Below are positions 1 through 7,229 of a stretch of 64,000 bases of DNA, in pieces (within the stretch, counting starts at the first letter, position 1; each line of letters begins with the position of its first letter). This DNA is from Ralstonia sp. UBA689 (GTDB lineage Bacteria; Pseudomonadota; Gammaproteobacteria; Burkholderiales; Burkholderiaceae), in contig NZ_DBMV01000024.1 of NCBI RefSeq assembly GCF_002298975.1, forward strand, positions 155,209-219,208, in the 5' to 3' direction. Made by a program: the position numbers and the translations under genes. Under the pieces are notes generated by a model. The model worked only from the letters and a program-made list of their open reading frames with translations. It did not search any database and was not told the DNA's origin.

Positions 1-206
1 GGTTGCCGCCAGAATCGGCCGAGGCGCTCCTGCATCCGTTCCCCCCGTGTTACTAGAGGGGGGGCTAGCGCTCGCGCGCCCGCTGTCCGTCGCTGCCGCT
101 CCGTCCATCAGCGCACGTGCGCCGCGTGTCCCTACCGTCAACGTCGCCTTCAACCTGCCCATCGGATCGTTTACCCCTGCCCGGTTAACCGGTTATATTT
201 CGGTTA
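1..206. other. Leader region upstream of the DUF3693 gene, no gene seen
   Basis: I see no supported gene here. The frame open from base 47 runs into the DUF3693 gene, but it lacks a plausible ribosome site and crosses the operator cluster. At 181-192 there is a perfect 12-bp palindrome CCGGTTAACCGG, and the hexamer CGGTTA occurs three times (182, 190 and 201) immediately before the operators, so the promoter of the next gene probably lies at 180-260. Confidence 0.4.
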
Positions 207-259
207 AATCCACGTTCCGTGAATCCACGGACCGTAGATTAATCCACGAACCGTGGATT
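207..259 (+). promoter_or_regulatory. Three tandem 19-bp palindromic operators
   Basis: Three copies of a dyad of the form AATCCACG-N3-CGTGGATT lie in series at 207-225, 222-240 and 241-259, 18 bp before the start codon at 278. The third copy has perfect 8-bp arms; the first two are degenerate in one arm, and the first two overlap by the shared AATC. The layout is that of a repressor-operator cluster. Autoregulation by the adjacent helix-turn-helix protein is an inference. Confidence 0.6.
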
Positions 260-277
260 CACAAGGGGGTGTCGACC

Positions 278-718
278 ATGAAAAGCGTGAAATACCTGGA
301 TGCCGTGATCGAGCGACACGGCCTGAAGACCGACAAAGCACTGTGCGAGCACATGGGCTGGTCGCACAGCGCAGTCAACAACTACCGGAAAGGCTTACGA
401 ATCATGGACAACGAGCAGTGCCTGCGCGTTGCCATCGAGCTGGGAATGGAGAACCCGCTACCAATCATCATGGCAGCAGACGCGGACCGCGCAGAACGAG
501 CTGGACAGCGGTCGCTGTGGGAAGTTTTTTCACCGAGGATGGCGCATAGCGGCCTGGTCGCCCTCCTCATTTCGCTCGGCCTTGGTGTCACAAATTTTGT
601 GACACCAACTCCCGCCAAAGCCGCGCCGTTAAGCCATTTTCAGGCCCCGAACACTGTATCTTATGTTAAATACAAAGGAACAACGGATCGAGTTTTCTTC
701 GTGCTGGCCCACAACTGA
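278..718 (+). CDS. DUF3693 phage-related transcriptional regulator
   Basis: This is a 146-residue protein. Residues 1-75 (MKSVKYLDAVIERHGLKTD and on) form a Cro/CI-like helix-turn-helix of the DUF3693 'phage-related protein' type common in filamentous phages of Burkholderiales. Residues about 90-110 are hydrophobic, and the C-terminal tail is not recognised. I chose the ATG at 278 because it follows AGGGGG and the operator cluster, rather than the long upstream extension. The gene contains a 13-1-13 bp palindrome (582-608) and a dif-like half site (655-671) near its end. It probably marks the edge of a prophage lying to the left. Its exact DNA target is unknown. Confidence 0.65.
   Translation: MKSVKYLDAVIERHGLKTDKALCEHMGWSHSAVNNYRKGLRIMDNEQCLRVAIELGMENPLPIIMAADADRAERAGQRSLWEVFSPRMAHSGLVALLISLGLGVTNFVTPTPAKAAPLSHFQAPNTVSYVKYKGTTDRVFFVLAHN
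582..608. repeat. Perfect 13-bp-arm palindrome inside the DUF3693 gene
   Basis: The left arm is TTGGTGTCACAAA (582-594), the centre is a single T, and the right arm is TTTGTGACACCAA (596-608). The arms are perfectly complementary although the region is coding (it encodes G-V-T-N-F-V-T-P). It could be a protein-binding site or a hairpin in a single-stranded phage genome; which one is not decided by the sequence. Confidence 0.6.
644..671 (+). other. dif-like XerCD recombination (attachment) half site
   Basis: Bases 655-671 read TGTATCTTATGTTAAAT. They match the central hexamer plus XerD arm of the classical E. coli dif site (TGTATATTATGTTAAAT) at 16 of 17 positions. The XerC arm (644-654) is poorly conserved, which is usual for attachment sites of filamentous phages that integrate by host XerCD. 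Together with the DUF3693 gene this suggests a phage att site. Whether this is attP, attL or attR cannot be told from one side. Confidence 0.55.
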
Positions 719-891
719 CTAGCGTTCCTTCTCGTCTGAGATAGACCCAGTTCCCGTCAAGCTGCACGCCTTGCACGCCTGTCATCGCAGTTCACCTATC
801 CGGCGCAGCTTCCCCAAACGCGATGGCGACGGCACTACTTGGCATCCCTGTCAGCGCCCTCCCTTGAAAGCGGCGGGCTGTGCAGATACAT

Positions 892-920
892 ATTTCAGTC
901 TTTTCTGTCTTGACTGAAAT
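892..920. promoter_or_regulatory. Inverted repeat before the GbsR/MarR regulator
   Basis: ATTTCAGTC (892-900) and GACTGAAAT (912-920) are perfect 9-bp arms separated by 11 bp and end 24 bp before the regulator's ATG at 945. The right half continues as GAAATAACTG, a decamer that recurs at 1540-1549 in front of the next operon next to a second, shorter dyad. A probable binding site for the adjacent regulator. Confidence 0.55.
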
Positions 921-944
921 AACTGAAGAACCTATGCTCCTGAC

Positions 945-1475
945 ATGAAACTCACACCTATCTCCGAACGCTTCATCCTCCATTGGGGCGAAATGGGTTC
1001 TCGCTGGGGCGTCAATCGCACCGTAGCCCAAATCCACGCGCTGCTATTCCTGGCCGGCCGTCCGTTGTCCGCGGAGGATATCGCCGAGACGCTCAGCGTC
1101 GCGCGCTCGAACGTGAGCACCAGCCTCAAGGAACTGCAATCGTGGCGCCTGACTCGAGTGGTCCATGTCATGGGGGACCGGCGAGACCATTTTGAAACCT
1201 CCACGGATGTCTGGGAGTTATTCAAGCTGATCGTAGAAGGCCGACGACAGCGTGAAATTGATCCGACGCTGACCGTGCTGCGCGACTGCCTCGTCAGTCC
1301 TGAACTGCAGCAAGAGCCCAAAGAGAGCGCCCAACGCATCCAAGAAACACTGGCCTTCATGGAAACACTCACTACGTGGACTGAAGAGATGCTGCGGCTC
1401 AAGCCCGAGACGTTGATGAAGACACTAGGTATGGGCGCAAAGATCAGCCGGACAGTGCGTCGCACAAAGGCGTAG
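945..1475 (+). CDS. GbsR/MarR-family transcriptional regulator
   Basis: The 176-residue protein has a winged helix-turn-helix at about residues 20-85 (W-G-V-N-R-T-V-A-Q-I-H-A-L-L, then S-V-A-R-S-N-V-S-T-S-L-K-E-L as recognition helix). The helical C-terminus is typical of the GbsR branch of MarR-like repressors. The ATG at 945 follows a 9-bp inverted repeat, and the gene ends just before a rho-independent terminator. A related dyad with the same GAAATAACTG decamer lies upstream of the membrane operon at 1571, so I infer it controls both itself and that operon. The effector is unknown. Confidence 0.8.
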   Translation: MKLTPISERFILHWGEMGSRWGVNRTVAQIHALLFLAGRPLSAEDIAETLSVARSNVSTSLKELQSWRLTRVVHVMGDRRDHFETSTDVWELFKLIVEGRRQREIDPTLTVLRDCLVSPELQQEPKESAQRIQETLAFMETLTTWTEEMLRLKPETLMKTLGMGAKISRTVRRTKA

Positions 1476-1491
1476 GGATCGCGCCATGAAA

Positions 1492-1515
1492 GCGGGCATC
1501 GTGCCCGCATTTTTT
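1492..1515 (+). terminator. Rho-independent terminator after the GbsR/MarR gene
   Basis: GCGGGCA (1492-1498), a 3-nt loop and TGCCCGC (1502-1508) form a 7-bp GC-rich stem followed by ATTTTTT. It lies 17 bp after the regulator's stop codon and separates it from the downstream operon. Confidence 0.8.
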
Positions 1516-1524
1516 GGCGTTTGA

Positions 1525-1549
1525 ATTTCTTTTTTTACAGAAATAACTG
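1525..1549 (+). promoter_or_regulatory. Second putative GbsR/MarR operator
   Basis: ATTTCT (1525-1530), 8 bp and AGAAAT (1539-1544) form a dyad that continues into GAAATAACTG, identical to the decamer at 916-925 before the regulator gene. It lies 20-45 bp before the ATG at 1571, which is followed by an excellent GGAGG ribosome site. Shared control by the regulator is inferred. Confidence 0.45.
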
Positions 1550-1570
1550 CAACAAAAGAAGGAGGAAATC

Positions 1571-1951
1571 ATGATGTCCTTAGTACTGTCTGCGGTGCAA
1601 ATCGCCGTTCCGATCCTCTTGGGCCTGATCGTGGCCTCTTACCTGCGTGGCGTGACGTTACGCCTGCTCGTCGACCTGTGTGGAACAGAAGATCGCGCCC
1701 AATTCTGGATGCGGGCCGCCGCCGTGGTCTTTGTTTCGGCACCGCTGATGTTCGTGCTTGTTGGCGCGCGCAATCCGCTGGAATGTACCGTGCTGAACGC
1801 AGCCTGCGCTTTGCAGGTGTTGCGCCAAACAGTGATGTGGAGCCTCGCAGGCGTGCTGCTGGCAGTCGCAGCCGTAACGCGAGGTGTCGGTCGTCGAATT
1901 CCGCGCCAGGCAGCAGCCATGCCCGCGCAAGCCGCGGAGAGCACGTCATGA
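1571..1951 (+). CDS. Small integral membrane protein, first gene of the SDR/DUF2269 operon
   Basis: The 126-residue protein has three hydrophobic segments (about residues 5-25, 48-66 and 88-106). Four cysteines are visible, and a polar Ala-rich tail follows. I do not recognise a named family. A second ATG lies at 1574, and GGAGG at 1561-1565 serves either. The stop codon overlaps the start of the next gene by 4 bp (ATGA at 1948), so the two are translationally coupled. The setting (SDR-DoxX fusion and DUF2269 downstream) suggests a membrane redox or cofactor-related unit, but no function is assigned. Confidence 0.65.
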   Translation: MMSLVLSAVQIAVPILLGLIVASYLRGVTLRLLVDLCGTEDRAQFWMRAAAVVFVSAPLMFVLVGARNPLECTVLNAACALQVLRQTVMWSLAGVLLAVAAVTRGVGRRIPRQAAAMPAQAAESTS

Positions 1952-3207
1952 GAATTCTGGTCTGCGGTGCAAACGGGTTCATCGGCGCAGCACTTTGCGA
2001 GCGGCTGGTGCGGGATTGGCATCTGGTCCTGCGTGGGGTGCGACAACCACGCGGGCCGATGGACGTGGCCATCGACTACACGACAGACCTGACGCCCGGA
2101 CAATGGCTGCCGCGATTGCGTGACGTCGATGTCGTGATCAATGCCGTCGGCATCATCGTAGAGCGCGGGGCGCAGACTTTCGAGAAGTTGCACTATCAGG
2201 CACCAGCCGCGCTGTTTCGTGCTTGCCAGGAAGCTGGTGTGCAGCATGTCGTACAAATCTCAGCGCTTGGCGCGGACTCCGGTGACACCGCCTACTTCCA
2301 AAGCAAATATCGTGCGGACTTGGCATTACTGGCGCAGCCGATGCGTGTTCACGTCGTGCGGCCTGCTCTGGTGTATGGCCCGGCGGGTACGTCGGCACGT
2401 ATGTTCCGGGCGTTGGCCAGCATTCCGATGCATGGCTTGCCGTCAGGTGGTCAGCAACGCCTGCGCCCCGTACATATCGACGATCTCGTGGATATGGTGG
2501 CGGGCCTGTTGTCCCCCGGGATGGAGTTGCCCGGTCCGTGCATCAACGCCGTCGGTGCGACAGAAACCACGTACCGCGAGATGTTGAGCCACTATCGTGC
2601 TGCGATGCAGCTGCCGCCCGCATTGGCCATCAGCATCCCAAGCGCCTTGATGCGGATGGCTGTGGCAGTCGGGGATCGAATTCCCGGCTCTCCATTGACA
2701 CGCGACACGTGGCGCATGCTGCAGGACGGTAGCACCGGCTCAGACACGTCCACCCGCAGTAGATTGAGGCGTCACCCGCTTGGCGTGGAAGCGTTCATTT
2801 CAAAGGAGGAAGCGAGCGCGCTCCGCCACGAAGCACTGTCCACGTGGCAACTCCCGCTGCTACGTCTCGCCCTGGCGATTGTGTGGATCTGCACCGCATG
2901 GGTAAGTGTCTTTGGGTATCCACGTGCTGATAGCCTTGCGCTGCTGAGCCGCCTGGGCTTGCATGGGTTGACTGCAGACGCGGCACTCATCGGCGCCAGC
3001 GCCCTCGACCTGATGTTCGGTATGGCGACACTCCTCTGGCCCAGTCGACGCTTATGGCTTGCGCAACTGGTGCTGGTGCTGACCTACAGCCTCCTCATCT
3101 GCGTGGCATTGCCGGAGTTTCTCATTCACCCGTTTGGACCGGTGCTCAAGAACATCCCCTTTCTCGCCGTCCTGATTACGCTGTTCAGCAGCGAGGTGAA
3201 ATCATGA
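1948..3207 (+). CDS. SDR-family NAD(P)-dependent epimerase-like protein fused to a DoxX-like membrane domain
   Basis: The 419-residue protein begins with a Rossmann fold of the NAD-dependent epimerase/NmrA type (G-A-N-G-F-I-G at residues 7-13; R-P-A-L-V-Y-G-P near 135; about residues 1-280). From about residue 295 on come four hydrophobic helices resembling a DoxX-like domain. The start is the ATG overlapping the previous stop; the open frame extends 90 codons further upstream but only by running through the preceding gene. The stop overlaps the next gene's start (ATGA at 3204). The substrate is unknown. Such fusions are seen in Proteobacteria as 'SDR family oxidoreductase with DoxX-like C-terminus'. 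Confidence 0.8.
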   Translation: MRILVCGANGFIGAALCERLVRDWHLVLRGVRQPRGPMDVAIDYTTDLTPGQWLPRLRDVDVVINAVGIIVERGAQTFEKLHYQAPAALFRACQEAGVQHVVQISALGADSGDTAYFQSKYRADLALLAQPMRVHVVRPALVYGPAGTSARMFRALASIPMHGLPSGGQQRLRPVHIDDLVDMVAGLLSPGMELPGPCINAVGATETTYREMLSHYRAAMQLPPALAISIPSALMRMAVAVGDRIPGSPLTRDTWRMLQDGSTGSDTSTRSRLRRHPLGVEAFISKEEASALRHEALSTWQLPLLRLALAIVWICTAWVSVFGYPRADSLALLSRLGLHGLTADAALIGASALDLMFGMATLLWPSRRLWLAQLVLVLTYSLLICVALPEFLIHPFGPVLKNIPFLAVLITLFSSEVKS

Positions 3208-3680
3208 ACGTCTATCTGATGGTGAAAGCCCTGCACGTCCTGTCGTCGGTACTCTTGGTCGGCACCGGCTTTGGGAGTGCCTTCTATCTGTTCTTCTCCA
3301 ACCGCACGCGATCGGTGCGCACGATTGCTGAAGTTTCGCGCTTGGTTGTGCGTGCCGACTGGTGGTTCACAACGCCGACTGTCCTCTTTCAGCCGCTGTC
3401 GGGTCTGTGGCTGGCGCACCACGCAGGCTGGCCGTGGCAAACGCCGTGGATCATGGCATCAGTGGTGCTGTATGTGCTGGCAGGGGCGTGCTGGTTGCCT
3501 GTGGTGTGGCTTCAGATTCGAATGCACCGGACGGCCGTGACGTGCGCGGCACAGGGACATACCGAGTTGCCCCCAACCTACTGGCGCGATGCGCGTTTTT
3601 GGGAGTGGCTGGGCTATCCGGCCTTCGTTGCGATGGTGATCGTCTATTTTCTGATGGTAACGAAGCCAGCGTTATTCTGA
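3204..3680 (+). CDS. DUF2269 family integral membrane protein
   Basis: The 158-residue protein has four predicted membrane helices. It begins M-N-V-Y-L-M-V-K-A-L-H-V-L-S and contains the family-typical early His and W-W-F-T-T-P-T motif of DUF2269 proteins. It starts inside the stop codon of the SDR-DoxX gene and so is the last member of a three-gene coupled operon. No enzymatic role is known for the family; conserved His residues in helices could bind haem or metal, which is speculation. Confidence 0.8.
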   Translation: MNVYLMVKALHVLSSVLLVGTGFGSAFYLFFSNRTRSVRTIAEVSRLVVRADWWFTTPTVLFQPLSGLWLAHHAGWPWQTPWIMASVVLYVLAGACWLPVVWLQIRMHRTAVTCAAQGHTELPPTYWRDARFWEWLGYPAFVAMVIVYFLMVTKPALF

Positions 3681-3781
3681 GACAGAATGCCACCAACCAC
3701 TTGAGTGGGAAGCGTCATTACCCAGCTCGACGCTTGGCATCCCATGCGCCCAGACATCACGAAACCGACCCGGAAGCCGAC

Positions 3782-4621
3782 ATGAGGCTCCTCCCCCAAT
3801 ACGCCACCTGCGTCGCCCTGCTAGCCGGTGCAGCCTCAGCGCACGCGATCGACTGCAAGAGGGCCAGCAACCGCGTTGAGCACACCATCTGTGCCGACGA
3901 AAAACTCAAAACTGCCGATGCGGAGATGGGCAAAGCCTATACGGCTGTCATGCAGCAAGCCGGCAACGATAGCGAGTTGCGCGCGATGCTGATACGCAGC
4001 CAGAAGCGCTGGATCGAAGCTCGGGACAAACGGTTCGCAGACCCAGTCGATTTTCCGGGCGCACCGAATACCAAGGCACTACGCACAAGCCTGCTCCAAG
4101 CGATCCGCCAGCGCGCCGAGACACTGAGCGAACGCGGGAAGGTTGCGCCCCGCCTGCTGGAGGCAGCCCTTGCGCAGCGTAAATTCCTGGCGCAATTCAC
4201 GGGAGGGGCATTCGCCGGCTTCGAAACCGGATGCGACTTCCTTCCTCACGGTCAACAGCTGAGCTACGGATGCTTCAGCGAACGCCGCTATCAGAATCTG
4301 GATAGGGTATGCACCCTGAAAGACGATTGGGCGAGCGGCGGCTACTACCAGACACGCCTGGTCGGCAACGTTGTCGGGGGCCGGCTGGAAACCGTGGCCG
4401 CATGCGGCGATGAATCCGAAGGGGGTGCCCCGTGTCCGGACGCAGATGAGCCGCACAAGTCGGCCGCTGGCTGGAATCTCCATCCCGGCCGTCCGGCCGT
4501 GGCGCCAACGGCGCTGCCCAAGCTGGATGCCGAAGCCGAGCTTGGCGCAGAAGACACCGGTTGGCTGCGCGGCTGCTTGACCGACAGCCGCTACCTGCAG
4601 AACGCGGGCGCGGCGCGTTGA
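3782..4621 (+). CDS. LprI-like (DUF1311) secreted protein
   Basis: The 279-residue protein has a signal peptide ending A-S-A-H-A about residue 22. It is followed by a lysozyme-inhibitor LprI N-terminal/DUF1311 domain (I-D-C-K-R-A-S-N-R-V-E-H-T-I-C at 23-37, and the R-S-Q-K-R-W-I-E-A-R-D motif near 77). The C-terminal part (about 110-279) is Cys-containing and not recognised. I chose the ATG at 3782 because it starts the signal peptide; the frame is open much further upstream. It is probably periplasmic, with possible lysozyme binding inferred from the family name only. Confidence 0.7.
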   Translation: MRLLPQYATCVALLAGAASAHAIDCKRASNRVEHTICADEKLKTADAEMGKAYTAVMQQAGNDSELRAMLIRSQKRWIEARDKRFADPVDFPGAPNTKALRTSLLQAIRQRAETLSERGKVAPRLLEAALAQRKFLAQFTGGAFAGFETGCDFLPHGQQLSYGCFSERRYQNLDRVCTLKDDWASGGYYQTRLVGNVVGGRLETVAACGDESEGGAPCPDADEPHKSAAGWNLHPGRPAVAPTALPKLDAEAELGAEDTGWLRGCLTDSRYLQNAGAAR

Positions 4622-4960
4622 GACGCATGCACCAGGCAATCGACCGTAGTTTCCAGCCCATTGTCGATAAGCACGCTTTCTTTCGGTGCACACCTTTATT
4701 CTCAGAATGCCTTCGAGGTTGGCCGGCGGCAGCTTCCGTTCAGTAGAAAAGATCGGTGCATTTGGTCCTGGATGGCTTTGCGCCGCCGGTTTCGTGAAGC
4801 CGTTTGCACACGCAATTGGTTTTGCGCACTGTCGAGAAACCGCCGCCAGTTCGGCGGCGTACAAGAACTCGCTAGCAAGCTGTGGCCGTCATACATCGAC
4901 GGTTTTGGTGCTAGGCAATCACGGCAGACGCAAAGCAGCTGAACCGGTATGCACGACCCA
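4622..4960. other. Intergenic stretch between the LprI-like gene and the phenol operon
   Basis: 339 bp separate two convergent units. I see no convincing gene in any frame. The only clear structure is the GC-rich hairpin at 4841-4859, listed separately as a likely terminator of the phenol operon. Confidence 0.5.
4836..4859 (-). terminator. Likely terminator of the phenol operon
   Basis: CGCCGCC (4841-4847), a 5-nt loop and GGCGGCG (4853-4859) form a perfect 7-bp stem. Read on the minus strand it is followed by GTTTCTC. It lies about 100 bp beyond the stop of the last gene of the operon. The T tract is short, so efficiency is uncertain. Confidence 0.5.
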
Positions 4961-5152
4961 CTACCGACCAAGATCCCGCGCCGACACACCTGCGATACCC
5001 CAGTTCTCCTTGGGAACGTCGTGGATCCAAACGCGGACGTTCTCTTTTGGAGCGCCGGTTGCCTCGACGAGGGCTGCGGTCACTTTCTCGATCACCGCAC
5101 GCTTTTGTTCGGTGGTCCGGCCTTCGATCATGTAGATCTGCGCAAACGGCAT
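4961..5152 (-). CDS. dmpI: 4-oxalocrotonate tautomerase
   Basis: The 63-residue protein is of normal length for the family. After removal of Met it starts with the catalytic Pro1 (P-F-A-Q-I-Y). Arg11 and Arg39, which bind and polarise the substrate in XylH/DmpI, are both present. It converts the 2-hydroxymuconate enol to the 2-oxo form in the oxalocrotonate branch of catechol meta-cleavage. It is the last gene of the minus-strand operon, 44 bp after the aldolase, with AGGAG before the start. The enzyme acts in the cytoplasm as a hexamer in known relatives. Confidence 0.93.
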   Translation of the reverse strand: MPFAQIYMIEGRTTEQKRAVIEKVTAALVEATGAPKENVRVWIHDVPKENWGIAGVSARDLGR

Positions 5153-5196
5153 GGTTTTCTCCTTGATGCCCGCAATACAGTGGAAAGTACCGACGC

Positions 5197-6243
5197 TCAG
5201 GCCGCCCGCGCGGGCAACAAGCCGCGCTGGCGAGCCATGGTGAGCGCCGTGTCCTCGATCATGTCTTCCTGACCGCCCACCATGCCACGTCGGCCGAGCT
5301 CGACCAGCAGGTCGCGTGCAGGCACGCCGTACTTCTTTTCCGCACGCTTGGCGAACAGCAGGAAGCTGCCATACACGCCGGCGTAGCCGAGCGTGAGCGC
5401 GTCGCGGTCGATCCGGATGGGGAAATCCATGATGGGCACCACCAGGTCTTCAGCCACATCCTGGATCTTCCACACGTCCACCCCGGTACGGATGCCCATG
5501 CGGTCGCACACCGCCACCAGCACCTCCATCGGCGTATTGCCCGCGCCCGCCCCTAGCCCCGCCGCAGCCGCGTCGATGCGCGTGGCACCGCACTGGATGG
5601 CGGCAATCGAATTGGCGATGCCCATGGCAAGGTTGTGGTGACCGTGAAAGCCCAGCTCGGTTTCCGGCTTGAGCGCATCGCGCACGGCGGTAAGGCGGGC
5701 CTTCACATCGTCGGGCAGCATATAGCCCGCTGAATCGGTGATGTAGATGCAGTTGGCACCGTAGCTCTCCATCAGCTTGGCCTGCTTGACCAAGCCTTCG
5801 GGGCTGTTCATGTGCGCCATCATCAGAAAGCCGACGGTGTCCATGTCGAGCTTGCGCGCGTAGCTGATGTGCTGTTCCGAGACATCGGCCTCGGTGCAGT
5901 GCGTCGCCACACGGATCGTGTGCACGCCGAGTTCACGCGCCATCTTGAGATGATCGACCGTGCCAATACCCGGCAGGAGCAACGCCGAGACCTTGGCTTG
6001 CTTCATGAGCGGGATGACGGCGCCCAGGTATTCCTCGTCGCTGTGCGCGGGAAAACCGTAATTGAGCGACGAGCCACCCAGACCGTCGCCGTGGGTAACT
6101 TCGATCAGGGGTACACCAGCGGCGTCCAGCCCCTGCGCAATGGAGCGCATCTGCTCAAGCGTCATCAGGTGGCGCTTGGGGTGCATGCCGTCGCGCAGCG
6201 TCATGTCGTGAACGGTAATGCTCTTGCCTTGCAGCGTAGTCAT
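5197..6243 (-). CDS. dmpG: 4-hydroxy-2-oxovalerate aldolase
   Basis: The 348-residue protein matches DmpG/BphI in length and layout. It has R-D-G-M-H near residue 17 (catalytic Arg and metal-ligand Asp) and the H-G-H-H-N motif (second and third metal ligands) near 200 in a TIM barrel. A C-terminal helical communication domain follows. It cleaves 4-hydroxy-2-oxopentanoate to pyruvate and acetaldehyde and passes the aldehyde through a channel to the dehydrogenase encoded directly upstream (gap 13 bp), with which it forms a complex in known systems. Confidence 0.95.
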   Translation of the reverse strand: MTTLQGKSITVHDMTLRDGMHPKRHLMTLEQMRSIAQGLDAAGVPLIEVTHGDGLGGSSLNYGFPAHSDEEYLGAVIPLMKQAKVSALLLPGIGTVDHLKMARELGVHTIRVATHCTEADVSEQHISYARKLDMDTVGFLMMAHMNSPEGLVKQAKLMESYGANCIYITDSAGYMLPDDVKARLTAVRDALKPETELGFHGHHNLAMGIANSIAAIQCGATRIDAAAAGLGAGAGNTPMEVLVAVCDRMGIRTGVDVWKIQDVAEDLVVPIMDFPIRIDRDALTLGYAGVYGSFLLFAKRAEKKYGVPARDLLVELGRRGMVGGQEDMIEDTALTMARQRGLLPARAA

Positions 6244-6256
6244 GTGGGGTTCCTCG

Positions 6257-7192
6257 TCAGGCGGTTTCGATGGCGGGGGCGGCCGAAGTGGCGCGCAGGG
6301 TCAGTTCACCCTTGAGAATCTCCTCGGCAAACATCTCGGCGGTGCGCGCAGCGGCGGCGGTCATGATGTCGAGGTTGCCAGCGTACTTGGGCAGGTAATC
6401 GCCCAGGCCCTCGACCTCCAGGAACACGCTCACGCGGTTGCCGTCGAACACCGGGCCGTTGACGAGCTTGTAGCCCGGCACGTACTTCTGCACCTCTTTG
6501 ATCATGGCGTGGATCGACGCGGTGATGGCCGCCTGGTCCGGCTCGGTTTCCGTCAGGCAATGCACGGTATCGCGCATGATCAACGGCGGCTCGGCGGGGT
6601 TGATGACGATGATGGCCTTGCCCTTCTTTGCACCGCCCACGCGCTCGACCGCACCGGCCGTGGTGCGCGTGAATTCGTCGATGTTCTTGCGCGTGCCCGG
6701 CCCCACCGACCGGCTCGACACCGTCGCAACGATCTCGCCATACGCCACCGGTTGCACGCGGCTGACTGCCGCCACCATCGGGATGGTGGCTTGCCCGCCG
6801 CACGTGACCATGTTGACGTTCATCTCGGCGCGGCCGAGGTGCTCTTTCAGGTTGACCGGCGGCACGCAATACGGGCCGATGGCAGCGGGTGTGAGGTCAA
6901 TCATCAATACGCCCAACGCATTGAGCTTGCGGGAGTTCTCCGCATGCACATAGGCGCTGGTGGCATCGAAGGCAATCTGCACGCCGTCGGCCAGCACGTG
7001 CGGAAGCAGCCCATCCACGCCTTCGGCGGTGGTCTTGATGCCCATCTCGCGGGCACGCTTGAGCCCGTCGGATTCTGGGTCGATACCCACCATCCACACC
7101 GGTTCGAGCACGGGGCTGCGCTTGAGTTTGGCCAGCAGATCGGTGCCGATGTTGCCGGGGCCGATCAGGGCGCATTTGATCTTTTGGGTCAT
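6257..7192 (-). CDS. dmpF: Acetaldehyde dehydrogenase (acylating)
   Basis: The 311-residue protein has the NAD-binding G-P-G-N-I-G-T near residue 12 and the catalytic Cys131 in M-V-T-C-G-G-Q. It oxidises acetaldehyde from the aldolase to acetyl-CoA using NAD and CoA. I chose the ATG at 7192 with GGAGA eight bases upstream; a TTG five codons earlier would also be in frame but places the ribosome site inside the gene. Length agrees with DmpF (312 residues). It is the partner of the aldolase encoded next downstream. Confidence 0.95.
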   Translation of the reverse strand: MTQKIKCALIGPGNIGTDLLAKLKRSPVLEPVWMVGIDPESDGLKRAREMGIKTTAEGVDGLLPHVLADGVQIAFDATSAYVHAENSRKLNALGVLMIDLTPAAIGPYCVPPVNLKEHLGRAEMNVNMVTCGGQATIPMVAAVSRVQPVAYGEIVATVSSRSVGPGTRKNIDEFTRTTAGAVERVGGAKKGKAIIVINPAEPPLIMRDTVHCLTETEPDQAAITASIHAMIKEVQKYVPGYKLVNGPVFDGNRVSVFLEVEGLGDYLPKYAGNLDIMTAAAARTAEMFAEEILKGELTLRATSAAPAIETA

Positions 7193-7229
7193 GGTTGCGG
7201 TCTCCAATACGCAATGTTCAATTTGGCAT

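Noticed and set aside
666..785. 39-codon minus-strand frame opposite the DUF3693 end
   Set aside because: Too short, unsupported by ribosome site or homology, and antisense to a better gene.
4686..5135. 149-codon plus-strand frame over the tautomerase gene
   Set aside because: Its second half is antisense to the well-supported tautomerase; composition is non-coding.
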